DNA of 64,000 bases, taken from Cannabis sativa (taxonomy: Eukaryota > Streptophyta > Magnoliopsida > Rosales > Cannabaceae). The notes beneath the pieces are model-generated. The model made no database searches. It saw only the letters and a list, made by a program, of their open reading frames with translations, and was not told where the DNA came from. Positions 36,086 through 47,340 of the stretch are shown here, piece by piece. The stretch is taken from assembly GCF_029168945.1 (NCBI RefSeq), contig NC_083604.1, positions 68,154,211 through 68,218,210 of the forward strand, read 5' to 3'. Position 1 is the first letter of the stretch; the number at the start of each line of letters is the position of its first letter. The translations under genes and the position numbers were made by a program.

Positions 36086-37308
36086 ATTGGTATGGTAATA
36101 TAATTTTTTATACATATAACATTAATAATAATATTCTTAAAGAAATAATTTAATTTTTTTTTAAAAAAAATACTGAATAATTTATATTTTACAAATAAAA
36201 AAATAAAATTAAACCACATTCTTATATACAACCAAACAAGATAATTTTAAAATTCTGAAGAATCTTAATAATTATCATGCACACACCAAATAGAATAATG
36301 ATGCTTTCCTAAGCTTCAACATTCCCATCTTCAATTTCCAAGGAATCCTAAATTTATTCCCATCAAGTTAAACCTTATACCAAACACTCCCAAAAGGGGA
36401 TAGCAACTATACAATTCCTCACTTCTTATTTTCATGTAATGTCAAAAAAGACCCATAGTTGGGGCTGTTTTACATGATATATATTTCTGATAGATCATCA
36501 TTTGAGTGTCGTTTAGAATATTGGGGAAAACAGGGGATTATTTAATGTTGCTCTTATTTTTTTTTATTTTTTTTTTGTTCATTATAATATTGGTGGATTG
36601 TATCTCTTTAGTGAAAATCAATAGAAGACGGTTGGGTGATTGGAAGGGTTGGTTGAAGAGAGATTAATGATTCTTCATGTGTTTGTTGAGTTGTTCAAAC
36701 TGATTAGTGATAACGATGCAGCAGCAACAAACCAATTAGTGGCGACGACGGTGTCTGAATACTGGGAGGCCTGTCTAGAGCACCGTCGACTATCTTACAG
36801 ACCGCTAATAGAAATGGAGGGACCACATCACTTGCTCCAGATATCAATATTTTGCATTGGTATCTAGTGAGCAACAAACCCATAAGGTATTAGTTTATCT
36901 TTAGTTGGTATCAACATTGTTCCTCCGCTGATGAAAGTCTAACTCATTAATCAGATTACTAAAGCAAGCCAAATAATATGTTGCCAACTAAATCTACCAG
37001 CTTGGGGGTTTGATTTGATCTAGTTAGTTAGTGGTAAGTGCAGTTCAGAGATCTAAGAGGTAGCTTTTGGGGGTGAAACAAATAAAACAATTTTAAACTA
37101 TGAAAATGAACAACTTACAAATGAGCAAACTAGTAGAAGTCGACAGACAGCATTGCAAAATCTGTTTACACTTTTAAATCATATCACTATCTGAAATACA
37201 AACTGAACCATATGGAAAGAATCATTAGGGAACCTTCAGCAGCTACCACAATGATCAGAGTAGAAATATATAAATTGAATGAGATCAAATCTGAGAAGAA
37301 AATACTGG
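36086..37308. other. Intergenic DNA with an unassigned 75-codon ORF
   Basis: AT-rich sequence, followed at 36640-36867 (+) by an ORF of 75 codons that I do not recognise (it includes SEYWEACLEHRRLSYRPLIE). It has no visible domain or clear splice partners, so it may be chance or an exon relic. No element borders are found. Confidence 0.35.
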
Positions 37309-37461
37309 TTTTTTTTTTTTTGTTTGAAATTTTGGCCCTGGCAGTTCGACGGAGACACCTCTTAATGGCCCCAAGGCTTTTGAGTCTGGGGATTCAAACC
37401 TTGGAACATAGACTTACCTTGCACTTTCCAACAGTCCTTACCACTAGACCACCCCTTGGGG
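37309..37461 (-). mobile_element. tRNA-derived SINE, family 2, just downstream of PDX2
   Basis: On the minus strand it starts CCCCAAGGGGTGGTCTAGTG (A-box GTGGTCTAGTGGTAAGG), has the B-box-like GGTTTGAATCCCC, and ends in a poly-A run (T run 37309-37321 on the plus strand). It shares the A-box, the TGTTCCAA-GG and CTTGGGGCCA words and the GGTCTC/GTGTCTC segment with the copy at 19560-19736. Target duplications are not clear. It is on the PDX2 strand, 30 bp beyond its stop, so it probably lies in the 3' UTR. Confidence 0.75.
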
Positions 37462-37490
37462 TTAGGAAAAAGTACTATGTTGATCAGCAA

Positions 37491-40400
37491 TTACTGATAT
37501 ATGGGAAAGTCAATTCGTGGTGGTGGGTGAATTATATGTGAATCAGTTCCAACCGAGTCGATACTACTACTCGATGATCCTTCACCCATCATCTTCAAAA
37601 AGTAACTATGCCTGAACAAGAAGAAAAACTTAGAACTCAGAGAACAGTGAATGTGAAACAATGAGAACAGAAGTTCAGCAAAAGAGACGTGTACCATCGA
37701 GTATCTGCTGTCAGTTCAGGATGAAAAGCGGTAGCCAGCAAATTCCCCTGTCTTACAGCTACAATCACTCTTGTTTGAGAACTGGTATTCCCCTGAAAGA
37801 ATATGATTCACTTCAATAATCAACTCCAGTGATATTGTTTGGCCAGTTTCAACAAATGTACCCACATCTTGTATAGTAATAAATGCTTGTGCATAGTACA
37901 AAATACAGCAAAAAATGAGGTCTGCTAGTAATTCAAACACCCCAAAACACAACATATGCAGCAAAACTTGTTATGCAACTCTTTCCATTCAGAGAGTAAG
38001 TAAATAAAGCTTTTGGATTTATTTTGTACAAGAGTAACTTTCATACAAAGCATTCTTGGAAAGTTAGAAAATGGGAGAATAAAATCTGGCATACAAAATA
38101 AAATTCTTGATAAAATAATCAAGGATATTATAGAGGTTTCCATCCAAAGAGGACTGATGTCAAAAGTACTCATTTACACCCATGGAACTTCCACATGTAT
38201 CCTATAAGTTATCACCATTGCTATCATTTAGGAAGAATTGTAGGTTTCATCACAAAAACTTTTAGATGTAAATGCAAACAAAAATGAATTGGAGTTTGGT
38301 GAAGTTGATGTTACTTTTTTTTTTTGTTAAAATATGAGTAGATAAACTCAACAGGGTAACAAAGCAACCATACAAATAGACTGTTTTCCAAGTACTCTTA
38401 TTTTTCAGGACTATTAAAACTGGCTAAACTCCTCTTCTAGAAAGTCATGTGATGGGAATACAGAGTGATTCATAAAAAAATAAAGAAATAAATGAACAAA
38501 ATCAAAATTAAACAGATAATTAAATATTCCTATTCCAGCAATGTGTGTGGGTTGTGTTAACCTTATTCTAATACTTTCAGTTACTTAAGATCAACAAAAA
38601 ATGATTTTGATTATATAGAAAATTTCACTGAATACAGAAAAAGCTTATCCTGTGGTATATGAAAGAGTCTTTCAACAACCTGTAACACAGAGTACAGACA
38701 TCAGACTCTGTTCATCCCACCTTCTAAATTGTCACTTCTTTAATAGTTCAATATACTAAAGAAAAGAAAGAAGAGAAAAACATACCCAAACAAAGAAAAC
38801 ATTACTAAATCCTCAGGGAAAGTACCATGTTAGATGTCTACCATAAAAACACAGTAATCACATTTCAAGCAAATGAGACTCCTTTCAAACCAATTCTTGT
38901 TTAGTATGGAGAGAGCAATTTGACATAAACATCAATTACACGTTTGATTGTAAGCAGCAACACTAGTGGAATCTTTTAGAAGACCAAAAGCAAATGCATA
39001 TAGAACTTTTTAATATAGTAGAATAGAAAGGAAAAATGTGTATAGCCAGATAAGGACAAACCTCTTGACCTCCATCCGCAGAATTTGAATCTGACCCTTT
39101 AGTAGGTTTTGATGAAACAGGATAGTTGGCGAGCACCTGAACTTCTGATCCCACTTCAAGAATAGCAGGAGCACGTATAAAAACTCCACGAAATGTTTCA
39201 GGACCACCTTCCGTAGAAGAAAGCTCTGGTGCCTCAATCTCTGCCTCAAAGCTTTGGATCTGTTAATTTTTATCAACAAATATATCAATATTGAATGTTG
39301 GCCTAGAAGTATAGAACAATTCAATTGTCAATACAGTAGTTTTTTAAATAGTCATTTCAATAAATTTTCCCCTTTCCCCTTCTTTCACCGCAACTATAAG
39401 CATACTATGCAAAACTCCATAGAAGACATTATCTTATTAGAAACCTAACAAGAAAGAGGAATATAGAATTAATTGATATTAAAAATCACAAAAATTTCAA
39501 GAACTTGTATAAGGTCCAATGGATTTCTCTACTTGGCTTTCTGTGTATGCCTGCATGTTAAAATAACAAATTTGAAAAAGAAAAACAAAAACAAATTCAC
39601 AACAACCTAGTCTACTCTTAAACACTAGTAGTTAGTACTGAACTAATCTAACATGTCAAAATTTTGCACACTTGATCCTAAATTAAAACATAAATTTAAT
39701 TCCAAAGAAACTACATACAGAAACACACACAAAATTTTGCAGCATAGAAAGATTTATTTTGGTAGATGTAACAATTGACAATGGAAATCAAGCAATTCAA
39801 TTATCACCTGACTACCAAAGAAATTCCTGTGCACTGTGCAGTCTAGGCCTCCAACCAGTTCCTGTCCTCCTTCTTTCTGCCCTGAAAGTATATGTGCTCA
39901 TTTCAATTACAGAACATTTTCAAAACACACATATTTCCTACATAAAAACTGATAATTCAACTTGAAAATAGACAAATCATATAGACCATTCATAATCCCG
40001 AACAAGAAAACCAACCTATAGCTTTATCTGCCAAGAAGATAAGCCCTGCACATGTCCCCCAAACAGGCTTTCCCATTTTGACAAATTCACGCAAGGCAGG
40101 AAACTGACCACAATATAAAGGGAATGGGGGTAAGAAAAAAGAAAATAGAATTTGATTATGAGCATAATTTAACAATTGAAGATATATGTACTATAAAATC
40201 TAAATTCAAAACAATATAGACAGCATTATTTAAATCAATGGTCTTTATCTTTTCCTTTCTATTATTATCATGTTACATACGTGAACACAAAGAATTTCAG
40301 CAATTCAGAGTAATTTGAATTGACAAAGAAAACCCATTCAACAATTTGTATATTTACAAGCGTTACGCATGTTACCTGGAGTAGAGCTTTCGAAACAAGA

Positions 40401-40758
40401 AACAGTCAATGGAATCATATGAAAAAGATATATGGAATTAGAAAATGAGAAAAGTTTTAAGTGAATGAGAGAGAGACCAGGTTGTGATACTCAGCCAACT
40501 TAGCCATGGTTGTACTCTCTCCTCCCGGAATAATAAGAGAGGAAACATTTTGAAGTTGTTCTGGCTTCCTTATCTCCACGCCCTTAACTCCAATCCTTCT
40601 AAGCACTGCCCCCCAAACAAAAAACAAACCCACATATAAGCACAAGACAGAACCACTTGTGAAAATATACACACACAATTAAGGAGAGAGATGGAAAAGT
40701 GACCTGCAATATGTTCGTTAAAAGAACCCTGTAAAGCGAGAACACCGACGATACTCAT
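37491..40758 (-). CDS. PDX2: Pyridoxal 5'-phosphate synthase glutaminase subunit PDX2 (7 exons, 253 aa)
   Basis: Exons, in transcript order: 40758-40704, 40605-40478, 40103-40016, 39881-39808, 39259-39062, 37792-37695, 37611-37491. Phases close to 253 codons plus stop, about the length of Arabidopsis PDX2. The protein is a class I glutamine amidotransferase (SNO/PdxT family). It hydrolyses glutamine and channels ammonia to PDX1, which builds pyridoxal phosphate from ribose 5-phosphate and glyceraldehyde 3-phosphate in the cytosol. Visible motifs are [32 protein letters not shown], the nucleophile in [10 protein letters not shown] (Cys about 79), and the His/Glu of [13 protein letters not shown] (about 205 and 207). 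A plant-type Ser-rich C-terminal tail ends DFPIYQ. All introns are GT-AG. The gene looks intact and is likely single copy, as in other plants. Confidence 0.95.
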
Positions 40759-41445
40759 CTTTCTGTTTCTGTGAAGAGAAAAGGAAGCGGCTTTGAGTTG
40801 AGTGGAGCGGAGTTAATGGGCACACCACAACGTGCGATTCTGTTAATTGAGTATCAAAACAACAAATACATATGACTTATGTGGGAGGCTGGCCGCCAGA
40901 CAAAAATATACTAAAATCTTAAAATATAACAAATTTTTATATATAAATATATTTTTTTTATGAGGAAATTAAGAATGGTGTAAATTTTAAAAATAGTTGT
41001 TCAAAGGGTGGAGGTAAAGTAGGACCAAGGCCAAGTGGTGATGATCTCTGTAAGTAGTTGCTTTCAGTGGAAGTTTTGTACTTTTTTCTTCTATAGTTAT
41101 TCTTGGTAGGGATATTATGTTGGGTTGGAAATTGAGGGGTTCATTAACATTAGCATGTTGTATGTATGTTATATTGTATGATTCAACTATTACATGTAAT
41201 GGTGTAATAAATTTTAGAAATGGAAAAAAATACTCTCCACAAGGAAGAAGATTGAAAATCGAAAAAAAAAAAAATCAAAAAGAGTCTATTTCAAGGGATA
41301 AGTTGAGGAATATCTCTTTTTTGTATTCATTAATAAAAAATACCCTCATATTATATTTCATTAAAAAGTACTCACTTTTGTGAGTAGATTCCCCAATATA
41401 TCCTTACCTTCCACTTAAGTCTAACACATATTTCACATTAATCTA
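40759..41445. other. PDX2 upstream region and spacer
   Basis: The PDX2 promoter and leader should lie in the first few hundred bases. I see no clear TATA box. The rest is AT-rich with a long A run near 41262. Confidence 0.5.
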
Positions 41446-41739
41446 TGTTGAGAATCATGGGGTTCCATCTCAAAACCAATTGGCTATGAGTGGAGTAGTC
41501 CATGTGGGACAATGTTCTCCAATATCCCCCCTCAAGATGGTGGCTTGGATCTCGTGCGGCTAGCTAATCATCTGGATAAGTGTGGATCGAAAGCCCGCTA
41601 GGGATATGGCTCTGATACCATGTTGAGAATCATGTGGTTCCATCTCAAAACCAATTGGCTATGAGTGGAGTAGCCCATGTTTTTTATATATGGCTCAATA
41701 CTTTTACATTTAATCCATGTGGGACAATGTTCTCCAATA
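41446..41739 (-). mobile_element. Complete TRIM element (294 bp)
   Basis: LTRs lie at 41446-41524 (79 bp) and 41621-41739 (119 bp), with a perfect 5-bp target duplication ATCTA (41441-41445 and 41740-41744). On the minus strand the 5' LTR ends CTCAACA and is followed at once by TGGTATCAGAGCC (41620-41608), the primer site for initiator tRNA-Met. A purine tract CTTGAGGGGGGA (41536-41525) precedes the 3' LTR. The internal region is only 96 bp and codes for nothing. The 3' LTR copy lacks 40 bp that the 5' LTR keeps, including a CATATATAAAA TATA-like box. The LTR start reads TA rather than TG, probably one transition. Confidence 0.9.
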
Positions 41740-41869
41740 ATCTAATGGGAACATCATCTATAAAAGTGGGTATATCTTAAAGAATATAGAAATAAAGGTA
41801 AAAATTAAAACAAATAAAGTAAAGTAGGTATAGAATGTAATTTCCTCCTATTTCAACTTATACTCTAGG

Positions 41870-42480
41870 CCCAAGTTAATTGTTGCACAATCACCAATGC
41901 CCAAGTTGACGTATGTTGACCCGAGACACTTCCAACATGTTTTATGAAGATATTTCTAGTGAATTTTCTTCGTTTTCATCAAATAAAAAGATACAAGTAT
42001 TTTTGGGCAACAAACGAATCTATTTAGGAAAAAAAACACCTAATTAACGCCCAAGTTAATTGTGACACTAGTTATCAACACCCAAGTTGATATTTTCAAA
42101 AAAACACCCAAGTTGACTATCAACTTGGAACGTGCGGTTTTGTCACTCAAATAATAATTTTGTCTTGGGCATTCCTTGTATTTTAGCACCGAATGAAGGG
42201 AGAGTACTCGTATTCATACAAATTCATCATTGAAATACCTGAATGACATCCAGGTGACACCTGAACACTGCACTAATGCCCATGTTCACTGTTAGCACTG
42301 GTGCATGTGGTTTCATTCATCCAAATGTAGTTATGTTTTGGGAATTGTGCTAGTTTTCCACCACGAACAAGGTATAGCGCTTGTGGAAGTCAAATTTTCA
42401 CTTTGGTACGTCACCCTGAGCCTAAGTTGACATACTTGTGCTCAGGTGGCCATCAGTCATCACTTGATGCATGGCTGAGC
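41870..42480. repeat. Diverged repeat units with CCCAAGTTGA words
   Basis: CCCAAGTTGA/CCCAAGTTAA and related words recur at about 41871, 41908, 42050, 42080 and 42107. Two diverged copies of a longer unit (about 42115-42205 and 42285-42375) share GTGCGGTTT/GTGTGGTTT, ATAATTTTG/AGTTATGTTTTGG and TTAGCACCGAA/TTTCCACCACGAA. It looks like the start of an LTR-type element, but I cannot set borders. Confidence 0.4.
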
Positions 42481-42579
42481 TCAATCACCATAAGACAGTG
42501 ACCAACTTCACCAAAATCATGAAATTAGCTTATTGATGTACTACCATTACCTTAACATCCTACAATATGCTAAGAACAT

Positions 42580-43600
42580 GGTTTTTGGTGTTTCTAGCAC
42601 ACAGGTTAACTCTTGCAGTCAACCTGACTGTTGAGAGTCAACTTGATTGTTGGTTGCTAAACACATCGCAGTGTTTCAATCATATCTTGATGTGATTCTA
42701 AGTATTTCAAAGATCTTTCTACACATGTATGATAGTCATATCAAAATTTCGATAATTTCATATTGAAAATTGACTCCCAAGTCAAAGTACGATTTTTGGA
42801 TCAGAACATCAGAAAATAATTTGATAGTCTATATCCGATCTCCCGAAATTGATGATCATCATCTAAGGTCAAGATGAACAATCTCAACCCTTCAATAATG
42901 ACATGAAATCTACCAATGGTCTCAAATATGCTCAGAAAGAATATTCACAACATATTCCTGATACTTGTAATATTTTATTGTTATTTTAAGAGACTTCCAT
43001 TCCTATAAATAAAAGGCTCTTCCAGTTTACTTTTCACATACTCACACTTTGTTACTTCAAAGATTCTCTCTCTAGATTCAGTACGATTTCTCTGTATAAG
43101 CTTTGATTTGATTATAAGGCTTCCTAAATCTTTCTCTTGTAAAACTATAAATTTTTTTGTGATTAATAAAAGCTCAAGTAGATGTAGTTCCTTTACCAGT
43201 TTATACGGAGAGTGAACTATTATAACATGTGTTTATCTTACTATTAACTCTTTTTTTATAGTTATGATCGCTTATCAGATTTGTGGTAGCTAAAGGGATT
43301 TAAGTTGGTGTACACGATGGATCTTGTATAAAAAGTCAAGAGATTTGACTCTAGGGTTTCCAGGGGACTTTGATTCACTTTTCTTGAGTGTGGGAACACA
43401 AGAGTGGGTATCTTTTGTTTTTACTCTATCAAGGAATGTAAAGTTACTTTTGTAATATATGAGTTGGTGATTGTAAATTCGCATTGATTGATAATAAAGT
43501 TATGTGCCCGATCTTTATGATCCAAAGAATAGCCGTTCGAAATGTCTTACGAACTGGTAAATTTTGAATTCTTCTTTTTACTTTAATCTTCATAATTCAA
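42580..43600 (+). mobile_element. LTR-like remnant with promoter-type TATA box
   Basis: CCTATAAATAAAAGGCTCTT at about 43004 is a strong TATA context. It is followed by an unstructured leader and then ATTAATAAAAGCTC (about 43161) and GATAATAAAGTTATG (about 43490), which resemble polyadenylation regions. That order (promoter, leader, poly-A signals) is typical of an LTR. No coding domain, primer site or target duplication was found. Borders are estimates. Confidence 0.35.
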
Positions 43601-45282
43601 AGTTTTTATTCAATTTAATAGATTAGATTCATATCGATGAAAACAACTTACACAATATAAAAATAATGTGCAAACAACATATTATAAATATCTTTATGAA
43701 AATAACAGTTTTTATTTTTGTAAACGAAACTTTTAGTCCTTAAAAATATTTAAAATAACCATGCGTCCGTAATTTTGTAATATTTTTAATTTTTTGGTTG
43801 ATCATTAATTTTTTTTTAATGGGCAGCTCAGATGTACAACTGGATGTAACTAATTTTTTTTAATATTATATAGAATTTATAATAGAAAATTCTATAGTGC
43901 ACCCCCTAAATAGGGGTTTTTTTAATAATATACTAAAAATTGATTTTATTTATGAAAATACCTTTAAGGAAATTATTTGCACAAATACCGATGTGCCACA
44001 TCAGCATCTATACCAGAATTCAAAACAAATACCGAAAATGGAAAAAAATTAAAAAATCTCGTTTTCAAGTATTTTCACGTTTTGAGAGTTTTGAAAAAAG
44101 AAACCATTTAGTTGCTTTTAATGGAAATAAGATTTAATTGGTTACTTTTTCATTAAAAAATTTATTTTAAAATTTTACACATATATAAATAATAAAATAA
44201 TTATTTTAATATGTGAGAAAATATATTTTTTTGTCTCCAAAAAATAACGATTAATATTAAAAGTAACTTTAATGTTTCTTTTTTATTTTTTGTTAATAAA
44301 AATAATAAAACTTTAAACTTAATAATATTCAACATATCAAATAATATCATAAATTATTATATTTTTTTTTATTATATTGTATTTTTTTAGTAACTTATGA
44401 AGTTGTTTGATAATACTGAATTTTATTTAAGCTTTACTATTATTTACATAATGATTAAAAAAAACTAAAATGTTACTATACTGATTTTGGTTAACATTTC
44501 CACGGACAACAAATAAATATATGATTCTTACATATTAAAATAATTAATTTAAAAATTATATTATAATAGTGTAATTTTTGAGACTAAATAATTATTAGTG
44601 TGGTAAAAAAAAATTGTTTACACATAAAAAGAAAAAAATGAGAGAGAATTCTTTTCGTATTAAAAGTTAATTACACATATATTAAAGTAATAAATTAATT
44701 AAAAGTAATAATAAAAAAAAAATTGATGTGCCTGTTTGAAAATTTTTTTTATTAAAATTTCAAAATACTGATAAAAGTTAAGTAAGAAAAAAAATAAAAA
44801 AGAAATGAGGAAAAAACTTTTTATTTATTTATTTTAAGGAAAAAAAGGTAAATCAATCTTTTGTTATTTAATTTTTTTTTTCATAATTATTTGGTTACAA
44901 ATGAGAGTAGGACAACTAGCAAGTACAACACATGAGTTGATAATGTTGGAGAAGAAATTTGCATTAAAAACGAAATAAGCTGCTTCAATCTAAGAAAGGT
45001 GAACATCGGTATGCGTGTGTGCAATTATTAAAAAAACGACATTAATATAGAAGAGGGTATTCATACAATTATTTTTAAATGCACGTATTTCTGTGCAAAT
45101 ATCTCTAAAATTTAGTGTACCGATGCATCTATTTTATATTTTTGACATCCAGATATATTCAATTGTAATTTTCTTATATAACATTGTGCATCATAATTAT
45201 TTAAGACATCTTGTAATTTTTTAAGAAATTTAAAATAATTTAATGCGTCAAAATAAAAGCATTCCATCCTTTAACCCTTTAA
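43601..45282. other. AT-rich intergenic DNA
   Basis: Very AT-rich, with short homopolymer and AT runs. No ORF with a recognisable domain, RNA gene or element border was found. Confidence 0.5.
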
Positions 45283-45872
45283 CTATGTAATTAAGGGTTT
45301 TTTTTTTTTTTTTGGAGAAATATACCAAGCAATAAAGCGAGATGAACAGGTGGTTCTGTTAAAACAAGTGAAGAATTCAGAAGTAAGGAATATCATACCC
45401 TTAAGAGCACAAAGGGCAGCCACACCCAAAATCATTTGAATAATATTAGGAAGTAATTGGATCATGAAAACTCCTATAAGAGAAAGAATGTAGGCCAATA
45501 AAAGTGGAATGGGAAAGCACAAGAGCTCCATGTGTTTTCGGCTAACTAGAGTTTTGCCATTTGACATTTCAAGATCTTCCAGACCTTTCGATAGTTCATT
45601 TTTTGTCAACATACGAAAAGTAATTCCTTCAAGAACTGGTACTTAGAGTATATGTCATTATAAGCAGATTCATAATTAGGGAGAAAATTTGAGCCAATTA
45701 AGGGAGAAGCTTTCTTAGTAATTGATTTAAATTTACCTTTAGTGTTTCTTGAGGTAATGATTGAAGAATAGAAGAAGGAAAATAGGAAGTAGGAAGGAAA
45801 ACAAAGCAAGAAGGTGCTTGTAGAGAAAGGACAAAGAATGGAGGAAAAGTCAGAGATAGTCGAAAATATCAA
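45283..45872 (-). CDS. Two unassigned small ORFs (possible exons or relic)
   Basis: Minus-strand ORFs 45872-45606 (88 codons) and 45612-45283 (109 codons) overlap slightly in different frames. The second contains two hydrophobic stretches (LLCFPIPLLLAYILSLIGVF and IIQMILGVAALCALKGMIFL) that could be membrane helices. I do not recognise a family. They could be a small membrane protein gene with an intron or a frameshift, or chance ORFs in transposon debris. Confidence 0.2.
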
Positions 45873-46229
45873 GCTACCAAAACTAATAAATTTCTTTTTA
45901 AATAAATATCAGTGGTTTAAATTCAAAATTAAAAATTAGTATATCAAAAAGGCGGGGAAAGTTCCCAAAAATTTGAAACGGTTACTTCATTAAATGGATT
46001 ATGGCCTATTATGACACTTGTGAATAATTTTAAGTAACCAGTTCCATAATATCTGACCTCAAACTAAAGAAGTCACAAGCTCAAAAATTATAGAACCGAT
46101 GGAAAATTGTAAAGGATAAAAATAATTCATGAGATATAAAAGTAATTTTGTTCTTATAATAACAACAGAACTAATAAGGTGATGTGACTGGAAAAAATAT
46201 AAAACACACCGTTTCATTAAAAGGAAAAG

Positions 46230-47340
46230 TTAAGTAGCGGGTTAGAGCTCAAAGAGCATATCAAAGCTTGGATATCAAGAGGAACAGAGCTTAAAGAGCA
46301 TAACAAAAAAGGAAGAGCGCGAGGAAATAAGAAAAGTGAGTTCGCGCGAGGAAATAAGAAGACTGAGTTCGTGCGAATCAAATGGAACAAAGGAAGAGAG
46401 TAGTTCCACATTTACTCTAGCCTATAAATTGGGGACCCTATTAGGGGTGTTCATCCGATCCAATCCGCACTTTTTTGGTCAAACAACATCCAATCCGCAC
46501 TAAGTGTGGATTTCATATTTTGGATCCAATCTGATCCGCATAACAGTTTAAATCCAATCCAATCCGTAATAGTGCGGATTGGATTGGTTATTTTGGATCG
46601 GTTATTTTTTTTAAAGATAAATTATTTAATATTTCATAGAAAAAAATTAAAAAAAAAAAGACTATTGTATTTTAATCTCCAATAATAATCAATTTCCATC
46701 TCCATTTATATATAAATCAAACCAATACATATGTGTCAATATATATGTTCTCATCTTTAGATTTACACTAAAATATATATGTATTCATTATTAAAATAAA
46801 TAAGTTAGTATATATATTTAAATTTATGTGTACGTGTTTATGTGAATAAAGAATAATTTTTTTGGTATTTTTTATTATAAAACAAATAAAATACATCAAC
46901 TCAATATATTACTAAAAAAGATTAAGAAATTATAAGTTTGTGTCTTTTTTTTTCAATAATATATTATTAAAAAATATATATAATTAAGTGCGGATTGGAT
47001 TGGATCGGTTACTTTTTTAGGCTAAACAACATCCAATCCGCACAAGTGCGGATTTAAGATTTTTCAATCCAATCCAATCCGCGCAAGTGCGAATATCCGC
47101 ATTTTGCGGATTGGATTGGATTGGATCGTGTGGATTGGATTGGATCGGATACTTAGTGAACACCCCTAGACCCTATCATTCAAAAATGATTGTAGGTTCT
47201 TGATCATACCACACCAGTCAAAATTCTGTAAGAATACATCTTCGACATACTCATTAGCTCGAGAGCAAGGGACACAAAGAAGAATTATTCGAAACCTTAG
47301 AGAAATTATGTAAACTAACATAGTTAAGTATAAGTTCTGG
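46230..47340 (+). mobile_element. LTR-like segment with TATA box, split by a hAT element
   Basis: AGCCTATAAATTGGGGACCC at about 46420-46438 is a TATA-like promoter. Upstream is a 27-bp tandem duplication (GCGCGAGGAAATAAGAA...TGAGTTC, about 46317-46370). The sequence resumes after the hAT element (46442-47168) and runs to the LINE at about 47340. No coding domain is present and the borders are uncertain. Confidence 0.35.
46442..47168. mobile_element. hAT-type MITE with ATCCAATCC subterminal repeats, copy 1 (727 bp)
   Basis: Ends TAGGGGTGTTCA and TGAACACCCCTA are perfect 12-bp inverted repeats, with an 8-bp target duplication GACCCTAT (46434-46441 and 47169-47176). Both subterminal regions are packed with ATCCGATCCAATCCGCAC and its complement. 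The centre is AT-rich and noncoding. Copies 2 and 3 lie at 60685 and 63130. Confidence 0.9.

Noticed and set aside
36640..36867. 75-codon ORF as a gene
   Set aside because: No recognised domain, no clear splice sites and no conserved neighbour. Noted only within the intergenic entry.
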